Source: Epiperipatus broadwayi
Lineage: Eukaryota > Onychophora > Udeonychophora > Euonychophora > Peripatidae
Reading direction: 5' to 3'
NCBI GenBank assembly: GCA_028023455.1
Contig: JAQFVV010006427.1
Location: 806,001 to 870,000, forward strand
DNA length: 64,000 bases
Notes under the pieces: model-generated
Database searches by the model: none
Told to the model about the DNA's origin: nothing
Seen by the model: the letters and a program-made list of their open reading frames with translations, nothing else
Part shown: piece after piece, positions 25,985 to 36,248 of the stretch
Layout of the letters: each line of letters begins with the position of its first letter
How positions within the stretch are numbered: the stretch's first letter is position 1
Position numbers and translations under genes: made by a program

Positions 25985-26280
25985 AAATATTGAGAAAAAG
26001 ACTTACTACCATTCTATTATATATAGAAATGAGTGTACTAGGATTTAGTGAAGCAAAAAGCACTATAGACATGATTTTTGCTAGGAAAATGCAAAACATT
26101 TTGGAAAGGAAAGATTCACATATTATTGATTTGAGAAATGCATGTGACTTAATTAATTTAATTAGTGTATAGCAATGTTTGAAATTAATTGATTGTGCAC
26201 CAAAATTTAGTTGTATTACACAGATTTTATATGAATCCAAATAAAAATGCATGTTTTTACTATAGATGAAAAAATCTGAG
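25985..26280 (+). pseudogene. LINE reverse-transcriptase fragment
   Basis: The open stretch 25990-26172 reads 'GFSEAKSTIDMIFARKMQN' then '...DLRNACDLINLIS'. This is the 'GFR.grsTtDmIF..rql.e' block of LINE RTs followed by a damaged motif A (family 'iDl.KAFDsin', here 'IDLRNACDLIN'). It lacks flanking RT blocks and is followed by a second, longer RT remnant, so it is a separate partial copy or a duplicated piece. Confidence 0.65.
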
Positions 26281-26404
26281 ACATTTTATATGATGGTAAT
26301 GATATTTTAAAGAAGAGAAATGAGTATTTTGATCCTCTTTTGAAGAATATACAAGACATGAGTTAGAAAATCTTTTAATGATGTATTTATTTTATCTACT
26401 CACC

Positions 26405-28015
26405 TGGATATAAACAATAATAACTAGCTTAATGAAATCAGAATAGCTCTTTATAATCTTAACATAAAAGTCTGCAAGTCTTCATGAGATATCTGGAGAA
26501 GTTTTAAAATATGATAGCAATATTCTGGCTTTAAAAATATTGAACTGTTATTATATGGTTTTATATAATTGTATCACATGGTGTTAAAGAGGTTTCTATT
26601 TTTCCAATATTTAAAAGTAAAAAGAATAAAAAATATTTCAGCAATTATCAAGGAATATTACTATAATCTGCTAGTAGCAAAAGTATTTTCAAGGATTTTA
26701 TTGAATAAGTTGCTTCCAGTAATAGATGAATGGTTTTAATGAATGAAGAACCACTACAGATAAAGATTTTTGTTTTCAGATAAATGCAAAAAAGTTTTGG
26801 AAAGAAAATAGTGATTTATATATTGCTTTATTGATTTGGTGAAGACAATTGACTCAATTAATTGAACAAGTCTATGTATTGTTTAAAATTATTAGTTTAT
26901 CAATTAAAGTTTATTCATATTATACATATTCTTTGTAATCCAAATAATAAAAAGAAACATTACTACAGTAAAAAAGTCAGGCATTTGAAAAAAAAGCTGA
27001 AGCTAACAAGGATATAAATTAACTCCAACATTATTTTTAAGATTATATCAATAGTCTTTGGAATTATTTATAGGCAGTTTAATGAAATAGGGATCAAAAT
27101 GCATTATAGTATTATTGGTGAAATTTTTAATTTGAATTGGTCATAAGAAAAAGAACATTTTTTTTGGATTCTGTATTTGCAATATGCTAACCATTGTGCT
27201 ATTTTTTCTAGTTCAAAGAATAATTTCCAGACTATATTTAATGTTTTAAATACAACAAAACCTTTAATATAATAATTAATGTTGAGCTGAAGTTTTTTCT
27301 TAACCAATGATAAAAAAGAAATCCTCAGAAACTTTTAGTTTGAATAATTATCAACTTGAGAATGTTAGTGAATTTAAATAACTTGATAATTTTATAATTA
27401 GAAAGGCAGACTTAAATGTATTGTAAGGCAAATTCCAATGTGTTGCTATGATTTTAAACAGTTTAAAGATAGGATATTCATCATAGGAAAATAGGTACTG
27501 CATCTAAATTAGCAGCATATAGAACTGCAGTTATTTCATTTTATTTATTGTATGGAAGTGAAATGCAGACCCTTTGTCAATACAACACAAAAGGCATTAG
27601 AAAATTTTTATTTAGAAAGACTGTGTAAAATTTTTAAAATACAATAGTAAGAACATAAAATTAAACAGCATGTTCTTTAACTTGCTGTACATGATATTAT
27701 AAAATTCACTATTTCAAAATGTTGCCCATTGCAAATGAATTGAATGAGCAATACAAAATTTTCTAAACTGATGTTTCATGATAAACTTGAATATGTTTTT
27801 CCTAGGAGACATATACCCATTTACATTATAAAGATTATTTCTAAGAGTTTTAAGTACAATGATGATTGTTTCAGTAGGAAGATATGGTAGAGAACAAAAT
27901 ATATTGGAGAGCTACAATTACATATGGTATTGACGTATTTCAAAGAGAAAAGTTTTCTGCAATTCATATTAAAAGACAGCATCACAAAATATCAGAAAAC
28001 AGAAAAATGGGTCAG
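26405..28015 (+). pseudogene. Decayed non-LTR retrotransposon RT and C-terminal region
   Basis: Segments in order, with frameshifts: 'PIFKSKKNKKYFSNYQGI' (about 26610-26660, family 'PifKkgdk....nyRgItLl'); 'KVFSRILLNKLLPVIDEW' (about 26680-26735, family 'Kifa.iLl.RLlp.ie'); 'LQYANHCAIFSSSKNNFQ' (about 27175-27230, family 'LqYADDcai.a', so the catalytic ADD is ANH here); 'TASKLAAYRTAVISFYLLYG' followed by SEMQT (about 27498-27570, family 't...vYravVip.LLYGsEtWt'). Near 27900-28010 comes a C-terminal 'W...I..G...F' block. Order and spacing fit one plus-strand ORF2. It is inactive because of the catalytic change and many stops. Confidence 0.75.
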
Positions 28016-28149
28016 AATGTTCTACATGTATTTGTGGTTTACAGGTTAGTTTTATTGTAATCACAAAATTCAACTCTAGTGTAATATTATTTGCCTTTAA
28101 TTTTTTACTTCCATTGGAATGACTATATCCATGTGCAAATGGCTGCTAC

Positions 28150-29100
28150 TTCTGATGATATGATAAACTGAACCATACTAATATTCTTTAAGCTTTTTTA
28201 TTTTTTAATATTGTGTCTACATATTAAGGTATTCCTTTTCTAGAAATCATCAGTCTCACTTTAAATACAACCTATCATATTTTATTATAAATACTTTTTT
28301 TGCAATTTGGTTGTCTTAAGACATATGCTTGTCTAGTTTTTTTTTTACATTATAATTTCTTCAGCAAATAATTTTTTTAAATATAGCATAAGAAATATGA
28401 AATGGTAGAGGTCCAGCTCTATAAAGATATCTTTATTTGGTATATAAATATAAATTATTTTTCCTAATATAATCTTTGACATTAAATGATACAATTATCA
28501 GTATTTTTATTTTTTTTCTGTTAATATTGTAATGTTAATGTTTTCAAACCTAGTCTGACTTTTTCTTAAATATGGGACACCTCATAAAATATATCATTGA
28601 CTGTGGTACTTATTTTCTGTATATTCATTTCATTGTTATATGTTTTTTTATTATGTTGACTACAATCTCAACATTGGGTTTTTTAAACAAATTTATTTAT
28701 AGCAGAAATTTCTTTTTTATTTCACAAAATCCTTGTAATTGCTTTTCTAATTTTTTAATATCTTTTTTTATATATTTCTTTTAAAATATTATTTATTTAT
28801 CTTTGGCTTTTCTTTTTTTATTTGTAATTAACATTGTATCATTGGGAAATTTATTTAAACATTTCTGGTTGTTTCATCTTGCTCAAAATTTTCTGGCTTA
28901 TTTTTTTAAGTTTATCTGCAATCATCTGGTTTGTAGTCTATTATATTCAAAATCACAATCAATTTCTGATGTTATTTTGAATTATATCCAAAATGTTAGA
29001 CACACATTTTATTTTTCTTGATATTTCCTCAAAGTTTAAACTTAAGAAATTCATGATTTGTTCTACAACCTGATTCCGAGCAAAATTATTATAAATTGAC
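28150..29100 (-). pseudogene. Possible decayed coding region, family unknown
   Basis: Minus-strand translation gives stretches with natural protein composition broken by stops, for example 'VVEQIMNFLSLNFEEISRKI' near 29070-29010 and 'MIADKLKKISQKILSKMKQP' near 28925-28870, both helix-forming. The plus-strand open frames here (28572-28784 and 28803-29021) are phenylalanine-rich shadows of that AT-rich reading. I do not recognise the family. It could also be chance in AT-rich DNA. Confidence 0.25.
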
Positions 29101-31790
29101 GTTTTTATCTCTATTCAAGAATATCTATGAATATAATTTTGTTATATGATACTGTGGTGATGACTCAGTTATTTATGCATTATAATAGCTTTATTTAGTT
29201 TATTTACAAAGAAAAGTCTGCTTTAATATAATATAAATTAATTAATATAATTAATAAAAAAGAGGCTAATGAATCAGATAGTATTTTGAAAGATGTTTAA
29301 TTAGCACTAAGTTTAGTCACATAGTTTAAAAAAATTATTGTGTCTAGTAAAATTATTATGAGTTGTAATAGCATCACTTTTAAATTGATGTATCAGTATA
29401 ATAGATGTACAATTATGAGATGTTAATAAATCCATAACATTACTGAAATGAATTATTAGAAACAGTTTTTAGACTATTTTTCAGGATACAAAAAAGCTAA
29501 TACTGTTAAGAGATTCTATATTATGATGAAAATTGTTAATATTATCAGAAATTGCTTTAAAATTAAAAACAATCACATTGCTGTTCTTGTTGTAGCACAA
29601 AATAATCTTGTAGATTTTTTAAAAAATATCTTACATGAAAAAATGTGAGGAATGTGTTTTGACTTATTTTCCTATAATAATATTAAGGCTTCTATTAATT
29701 TTATTCTAATCATAATGGTCAAAAAAGAAATTCATAGTTTAAAATAAATTTCTACTTTCATTTTATGCAAATATAATTTAATGTCTCTATAACTATAATT
29801 ATTTTTCTTAATAATTTATAAAATTGGAAAAAAGTAGAAAAAATAAACGTAAAAAAAAATAAATTAAAATAGCTCTTTAATTTAATTAAATGTCTAAGTA
29901 TTTTTTTTAACTTATTAAAAAGGGAAATTAATAAAACAATGTTTCAATAAATTTATTAAATTTACATATTTTCATAATTTAAAAATATCCACTTATTGAA
30001 AATTGGAATTAAATAAGTAAAAAAATAAATTAAATATTTAATCAATTATGAAGACCAGTTAGCTATCATCATCATCATCATCAAAAAGCTAATATTCCAC
30101 GTTTAGAGATTAATGGATATGGAAACGAATCTCAAATTTTAACAGTCACACCACATATTTTGTTGTAAAACATACAATCAACAAACTTTTGCTTTAAAGG
30201 TTATATCAGCAATATTGAAAAGATATTTAACTAATAAATATATATTCCGGGAAAGGCAATATTTTATTACCAAAGTCAAACTATTGCATATAAAGAACTA
30301 TGATGGGAAACATTTAATACTTTCAGTTGTCTTTTTTCTTTGCTTTGTTTTATAAATGTCTGGTTGTATCTTTAACAAGTAAAGTTTAATAAATTAACAT
30401 TTACCCTCTCAATAGTTTAGCATGCCAAGTTGATTATAGACAATATTATAGTAATAGTTTCCATGATATAAATCATTAAAAACTGTGAATTATTTATAAT
30501 GATAACTATGAAAATTACTTGGAGTATAATGTGGAATATTTAAATGAGACACCTGTTAATTGTGAAATATTTTAAATAATGGGAAATAGTGTTTTTTAGT
30601 TTGTTTTAAAAACATATGAAAAAAGTTGAATTTTTAAAAAATATGAGTTCATTGAACAGTGTTGTAGAAATAAAATATATTTGATCAAAAATGATTTAGA
30701 AAAAAACACACAAAATAAAAATAAAAAATTTAGTATTTTTAAACAACAAACAAATAGTGATTTTTTCAATGCCATATGCCCCCCCCCCCCAAAAAATGAA
30801 TTTATGTAGAGTAGTTTTTTGAGTTAGAAATAAAAGTTCTTGACTTTTTCAATGAAAGATACTCATATAAGCGACAAGTTAGAGTTGACTAAAAATAATT
30901 ACAAGAAGTGATTTTTAATTTTTGTAAAGTGACTGTAGTTCTTTTATTAGTTTTGTTAAAACGATTTATTTTTGTGATTGCATGAATGCATGAACTAATC
31001 GTACATGATATTATAATAACTAAACAAAACTTCTCTTCCGGTTGAATCTTTTTAAAACAAATATAGTTCTCAGTACTGCTTTTTAATTGTAGGACTTCAA
31101 ATTGCAGCCAAAATTACTATTAAGCTGGTTGACTATTCTTGCAGTTCAAGTATAATTGTAACACTGATTAAAGTTGGTTAGAGAAATTTACTGGTCCAAA
31201 AAAAAAAGAGTTATAATAAAATGCAAATCAGAAAAATAAAAAAGTAGCTCAATTAAGAGGAAATGTGTAGATTAATAAGAGATATGACAATAAGAAAAAA
31301 GATTATATATTAGATTGTAAGTATTTGCAAATTTAATATATATATATATTTTAAAGACATCATTATCGTTATTTTATCTAGTAAAAAATTGTAGTAAAAA
31401 ATTAAATTAAAGTTGAAAACCTTGATCTGGCAGTAGATTGACTGGTAATAGATAAAAATAATGATGATGATGATGAATAAGATAAAAATATTAGATTAAA
31501 AAATTAACAAAAAATAAAAAACAAATTATTAATAGAAGAAAAGAGTTGGAGAAGATATAATATTTAAATATAAACATTTTGTTTTAAAAAAAAATGAAAA
31601 AATTAGATTTAATTATTTAAAAAAACATCAAAATAGAATATAAAAGGAAGGATTAGATATGTGTATTTTACTTTCAAAAAAAAAAAAGTCCGATCGTCTT
31701 TGTTAACGCATATGATGTCACTTTTGGGTACACTGGAATTTGAATATTATAAAAAAAATGTAATTTAAACTGTAATTATTTATAAATAAA
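29101..31790. other. AT-rich spacer with simple repeats
   Basis: Contains an ATC run at about 30067-30082, a poly-C run at about 30780-30790 and a GAT run near 31459-31475, which is flanked by 'gataaaaata' on both sides. No gene is supported. Confidence 0.45.
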
Positions 31791-31793
31791 ATA

Positions 31794-31832
31794 ATATAAT
31801 TAGAAGGGATTTCAAGTCCCTTCTAATTATAT
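31794..31832. repeat. Perfect 16-bp stem, 7-base loop hairpin
   Basis: ATATAATTAGAAGGGA (31794-31809), loop TTTCAAG, then the exact complement TCCCTTCTAATTATAT (31817-31832). Perfect stems of this length with GGGA/TCCC at the loop end are unusual in this AT-rich background. No flanking promoter or coding frame tells what it does. It may be a small remnant of a foldback element. Confidence 0.8.
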
Positions 31833-33125
31833 CATGTTTAGTATAGGCAATATATATGTATTTAAATATTAATTAAAATAATAATAAATAGAGTATTATA
31901 TGGATTAATGAAATCAATAGAATTTATTACAATTTATAATAAAAACACGGAAATATACACCGATATAATTTCTGTTAAAATGATTTACTGTTTGTAATTT
32001 TAATGTTTTCTTTTTTTTTAAATGAATGCTACAATTTGTGGTATGTAAAGAGTTAAATCATTAGGATAAGTAACTAGCAGCATTAGAGATGATAAATATA
32101 TCTTAGGGCTAGTTAATGTTATCTGGCTTTTCCATTAATTCAAGAAGACGAGACTTTTTTTCTTAAAATGATTCAAATGTGATTAAAGTTGAAATTGTAA
32201 AAAGACACCCTTACTGATGGACACAGAATTCATAAAATTAACAAAATACCTGAGAAATGTTTGCATCGTTGAAAGATATTTTTAAAAGAAAAATGAATAA
32301 TTTTAATGCATTTTTGTCATAGATTTAATTAAATGAGGCCTTCTAGTTTTAAATGAATTACTATATTCACTTAACTTCCCAGTTAATTTTGTGAATATAT
32401 TTATATATAAAAAGTTTGAAGATAATAATTAAATTCTCTTAATAAGTGAAGAAAAAATATATATATATACAATAACGTATGTGTGTGCGTATGTATATTT
32501 TATTCTTCTAGCCTTTAAGAAAGAAATCAATATTCAAGATTAATAAATCTGAAATGATAAACTAAAACTAAAAAATACCATTTGCCACTATTTCTATACC
32601 TCAGATGGAACACGGGTCATCCAATTGTGAACTTTTGCTTGCTTTCAAAACATTGTGCTATTTGTATTCCTAACAATCGCTAATAATATATAGACAAAAG
32701 AAATAATATAACCTTTTTTACTTTGTTGAATAAAGTCCTTTGAAAGATAAATATAAAAGACTTCTTATTCAGCCATCTTCAAGGTACTGCTTTTTCAAAC
32801 AATACCTCATCTTTAGATATAAGTTTAATTTTGACACTAGATGCTTCTTATGCAAAACATTCCTGACTAACATAGTTTATGTGATTATATAATCTTTTGT
32901 TAACTCTGGAGAACAATGTAAGAAGTATATTAAACTTTTTCTTGGATTAAAATATTTGTAATGTCCTAAAAAAATAATCAAATCTGGTTTAATATTCATT
33001 TATATATTAAGTACCTATCTAAAAATTTTAAAATCAGTAATTCATTAAAGTGTATCTTTACATTTTTATTAGATAATTATATTTTGAAATTATAAGTATC
33101 AAACTAACCCAACCCGCATCTTTGA
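31833..33125. other. AT-rich spacer, no feature seen
   Basis: Short (AT)n runs near 32458-32470. No coding remnant or repeat family that I can support. Confidence 0.4.
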
Positions 33126-33149
33126 CACAATCAACTGTAGATGAATACC

Positions 33150-33250
33150 GTAATGATTATTACTAATCATTTACTAAACTAGAGATTCAACTACTGATGA
33201 GTGCTAGTTCAGCATGAAATGCAGCTTGGGGGGCATTTATTTTTTATTAT
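33150..33250 (+). mobile_element. HH-B fragment with intact hammerhead core boxes
   Basis: A short piece of the HH-B family. CUGAUGA is at 33194-33200, stem II at 33201-33215 (GUGCU, loop AGUUC, AGCAU with a terminal G-U pair), and GAAAU at 33216-33220. Both catalytic boxes are intact here, unlike the other two HH-B copies, but the stem I strands have diverged (UUCAACUA before, GCAGCUUGG after) and no longer pair convincingly. The rest of the repeat is missing. Confidence 0.6.
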
Positions 33251-33614
33251 ATCTCTATTTATATGAATTTAAAAGAATATTTGGAAATATTGAGATTATT
33301 TAATATATTTATTTTTTATTAACTGTATGTTTAGTTTAAGATTTTTTATTTATTTACCTTTTATATTATTTGTTATTCTACTTATTGTAAGGAAATAACT
33401 GTTATACTTCTATGAAATGTAATAAATCATAAATAGTGCACTAAGATGCAACTGATGAATTTGAAAAACAAAAACAAAACTAAGGTTAAGCACTTTCAAG
33501 AGCTTATTTCACTGCTCGCATATTCATATCTGGAGAATTTTATAAAGTAGTGGAAAAAATGTGCAAGTTTGTATAAGTATGATTGAGGATATTCAAATTT
33601 ATGTGAAATAGAAA

Positions 33615-34125
33615 CATCACATGATCACCATATCTTATGCTTGCTTATAACTGTTATTAAAACAGGCAAAAACTCACTATACATATTTCCACACTGCAAG
33701 CTGGAGTAATCATTGGATGCCAGAAGGCTTGTGCATAAAATTCCCAATCTAATGCCTTGGTTGGTGACTTTATAGCCACCTGAGAATAGGGGCCATGATT
33801 TATTTTTGTCTGTCTTGATTGTATATATCTATTAGAAATTTTTTTTCATTCACACACACATTCATTCTGCTTTATCAGGCAACTAAGAAGAAAGACCATG
33901 GGTATTTCTTGATCTTAAACTTAGAGATAAAAATCCAATAAACTCATCATGCTGGCTAATAAGTGTTGGTGAGCAGCCCATCCATATGAATAATTACATA
34001 GTAATAATAGCTGCAAAAACAAGAACATAGGGAGTAGACATTAGGAATTTCCATTTGCTCGGTTTTTTTAAGACCTGCAAGAGGAATCAAAGAGTCTCCT
34101 TTCAGTTAACAGCAAACTCCTTTCT
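33615..34125 (-). mobile_element. Chimera: RTE 5' UTR fused to HH-A repeat
   Basis: From 33615 the sequence is HH-A, read from its conserved terminus 'catcacatgatcacc' through 'gccagaaggcttgtgcataa'. At 33754 it switches to the RTE 5' UTR and follows it to the RTE 5' end at about 34125 (compare 56974-57355: 'ttggttggtgactttatagc', 'caataaactcatcatgctgg', 'gagcagcccatccat', 'agcaaactcctttct'). On the minus strand it reads RTE 5' end, 5' UTR, then HH-A 3' part. The junction falls in a short sequence shared by both parents (agGCA region). The hammerhead domain itself is absent because the switch occurs downstream of it. I found no clear TSD. A template switch during reverse transcription explains the structure best. 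Confidence 0.75.
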
Positions 34126-34129
34126 GCAG

Positions 34130-35405
34130 ACAAGTATATAAGTACAGATATGTTTGTGTTTTCTGTTATAATTGTTGTTAATAATATTGCACTTAATAAA
34201 AATATTTACATTTAAAATTATTTTTATTAATTAAAAGGGGTTTTTAAAAAATTAATTACCATTTTATATACAGAAACATTTAAATATTGGAGTAAATGTG
34301 AATGGTGATAGTGAAGGTACTTTATGCTGTGTAAATGATTGTACGGGTTTAAATTATCATTCTTTATAATAAGATGACTACTTGACGTGTTATTAATTGT
34401 CCAAACAGTTTTATGGAATATTATTTTTTATTTTGCTATGGTTTAAATATTTTAATATACATTAAGTAGTTGTATTAGAAAGTCAATATGCATGATTTGT
34501 TAAAAAAGACATTTTTATATGAAAGACAGTTGAATCAGAATATTCTGTTATATGAATAATATCTTTCATTGCTCAAGGTTTAAGGCAAAATTAACATTTA
34601 AAAACGATTTCAAATTATGATGACCCAAGATAAACATGAAGTTGTAAAGATAATATCTTTATATATAACTATTTTAAAAGGATTACTAAAGAACATAGTG
34701 TTTTGTATTTGATGTTTGATTAAAAGATGTGAGCTTAACATATGATAGGCATTAACAAGAACATAGATATCATGGAATACTCTTCAAATTAATTTTGTAT
34801 ATATTTTCATGTAGGAGAGATAGTCCTCTTACCATGGTCACAATTGTTCTAGTGAACAAAAGTCTAACAATGAGTTTCACTCTTGATGTCTTATATTTTA
34901 AAGATATTAAATAGTTATATCAACCAGATAATGTTATGAAGTAGATATTAAACTTTAGAATGATGGGTTCTTTTCATAATGTCATGAAATAAAAGAATAA
35001 GTTGTAATTATTATCACATGATAAATTAAGTATGAGTTAAAATATTTTGTTTGTTATTAAAGCAAAATTAGTAATTTAATACAGACACTTGTTGTTAATG
35101 ATCAAACAATACACACATGATATAGAATTTAGTTATTGTTTTGTTTTAATATTCACATTTAACCAATATATAATACAGAAACATAGTAACTTTAATTAAA
35201 ATATTGATATAAAAATAAAATTCATAAATCAATTATACACATGTCAATCTTTAATAAAGGTCAGATACTAAACATTGGTGATATAATTTACATTTTAGTT
35301 CCATAACCTGTATCTTGCACATCCCTCTTCTGTTTATATAAATAGGCAAGGTTCTACATATGATGGATCAGAGAGATTTAAAATCAACATGGGCATGACA
35401 GTAAT
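34130..35405. other. AT-rich spacer, no feature seen
   Basis: No coding remnant, repeat or structured RNA that I can support. Confidence 0.45.
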
Positions 35406-35534
35406 ATTAGCATTAAACAAGGGATGGTATAGATGGTTGAAGAGTTGGAGGGTGAAGTAGATAGAAGCCTATCCATTAAAGTGTAAAGATTTACTATCTT
35501 AATATAAACAGAGCATTGATTATATATGTGCATG

Positions 35535-35601
35535 ATAGATGATCTGGACCAACTGATGAGTGCTAGTTCAGCACAAGATACATATATTGGAAATCATTTA
35601 T
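35535..35601 (+). ncRNA. Type-I hammerhead-like domain (HH-B), GAAA box mutated
   Basis: CUGAUGA is at 35553-35559. Stem II is perfect over 5 bp: GUGCU (35560-35564), loop AGUUC, AGCAC (35570-35574), including the canonical G-C next to the core. The next four bases are AAGA instead of GAAA. A 2-bp stem III (AU/AU, loop ACAU) leads to a U-A cleavage position at 35585-35586. Stem I pairs CCAA (35549-35552) with UUGG (35587-35590), then across an internal loop AUAGAUGAU (35535-35543) with AUCAUUUAU (35593-35601), nine pairs with one G-U. The architecture is complete, but the mutated GAAA box predicts an inactive copy. The 33.2-kb fragment preserves GAAA. Confidence 0.65.
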
Positions 35602-35640
35602 CTTTTTCCCATTTGGTGACCATGTGTATTGATTCTATAA

Positions 35641-35695
35641 GATAGAGTCGATGGCTGAAGAAGATTGAAAGTCTGTGTTCAAGTCCCCTATATTA
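35641..35695 (+). promoter_or_regulatory. tRNA-like Pol III A and B boxes in HH-B
   Basis: A-box-like 'tagagtcgatgg' is near 35643 and B-box-like 'gtgttcaagtcc' near 35675-35690, about 40 bases apart, a spacing normal for tRNA-type internal promoters. The 12.6-kb copy keeps both (gatagcatggatgg and gagttcaaaccc). This suggests a tRNA-derived Pol III promoter. No full cloverleaf could be drawn. Confidence 0.45.
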
Positions 35696-36248
35696 CAGCT
35701 AGACTCCAGGTATGTAAAATATATTTGCATTTAAAATATTAAACAAGTTTCATATGATTCATAAGTTTGCCATATGTATTATAAAATTTAAAGTATGTAG
35801 AGGATATTTTATCATGTTAGGTTTTTTGTTATTAATAATAATTCCAGAAATAATATTAATTAATAAATATTATTTGATTATCAATTGACTGTGTTGTAGA
35901 TATTAATTTAATTACCTAAAGTAAATACATGATGTCTTAATGATCCAGTCTTATGTGTTGAGGAAAAACAAATTGGTGTGTAATTTTCATGAAGAATGAA
36001 TGAAGTTGATATTGGTGGATTGTAAGAATCTTCAATAAATAAATAAGATTATTTCTATTTGGCTGTTAAATTATTGTTGAATTTAAAGATAAATAAGTAT
36101 TAAAATGAAGCTAAACATATTCCTCTAAATTTGTAGTCAAAAACCCCTATTTCAAGATTGAATCTTTTGTTTTTGCCACACATTATCAATCATATTGATT
36201 TTATCATATATCACTTTATAATGCAAACCAATTAGTAATATTATATAA

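Larger units (their letters stand above)
35412..35747 (+). mobile_element. HH-B hammerhead/tRNA-like repeat with 10-bp TSD
   Basis: attaaacaag at 35412-35421 and 35738-35747 brackets about 316 bp that matches the 12.6-12.9-kb copy. It contains a hammerhead-like domain (35535-35601) and, downstream, tRNA-like A and B boxes (about 35641-35695). The start of the insertion (from 35432, gatggttgaag) resembles the start of the tRNA-like part (35650, gatggctgaag) about 218 bases later. The copy may therefore be more than one unit of a ~218-base monomer, as expected if the template was a circular or multimeric RNA. No open frame. Confidence 0.65.

Noticed and set aside
30060-30090. (ATC)n runs at 24.75, 30.07 and 31.46 kb as CRISPR-like or RTE tails
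   Set aside because: They are plain triplet microsatellites. No spacer structure and no adjacent RTE sequence is visible.
33436-33475. CTGATGA followed by GAAAAAC
   Set aside because: No stem II or stem I can be drawn, and the region is A-rich.
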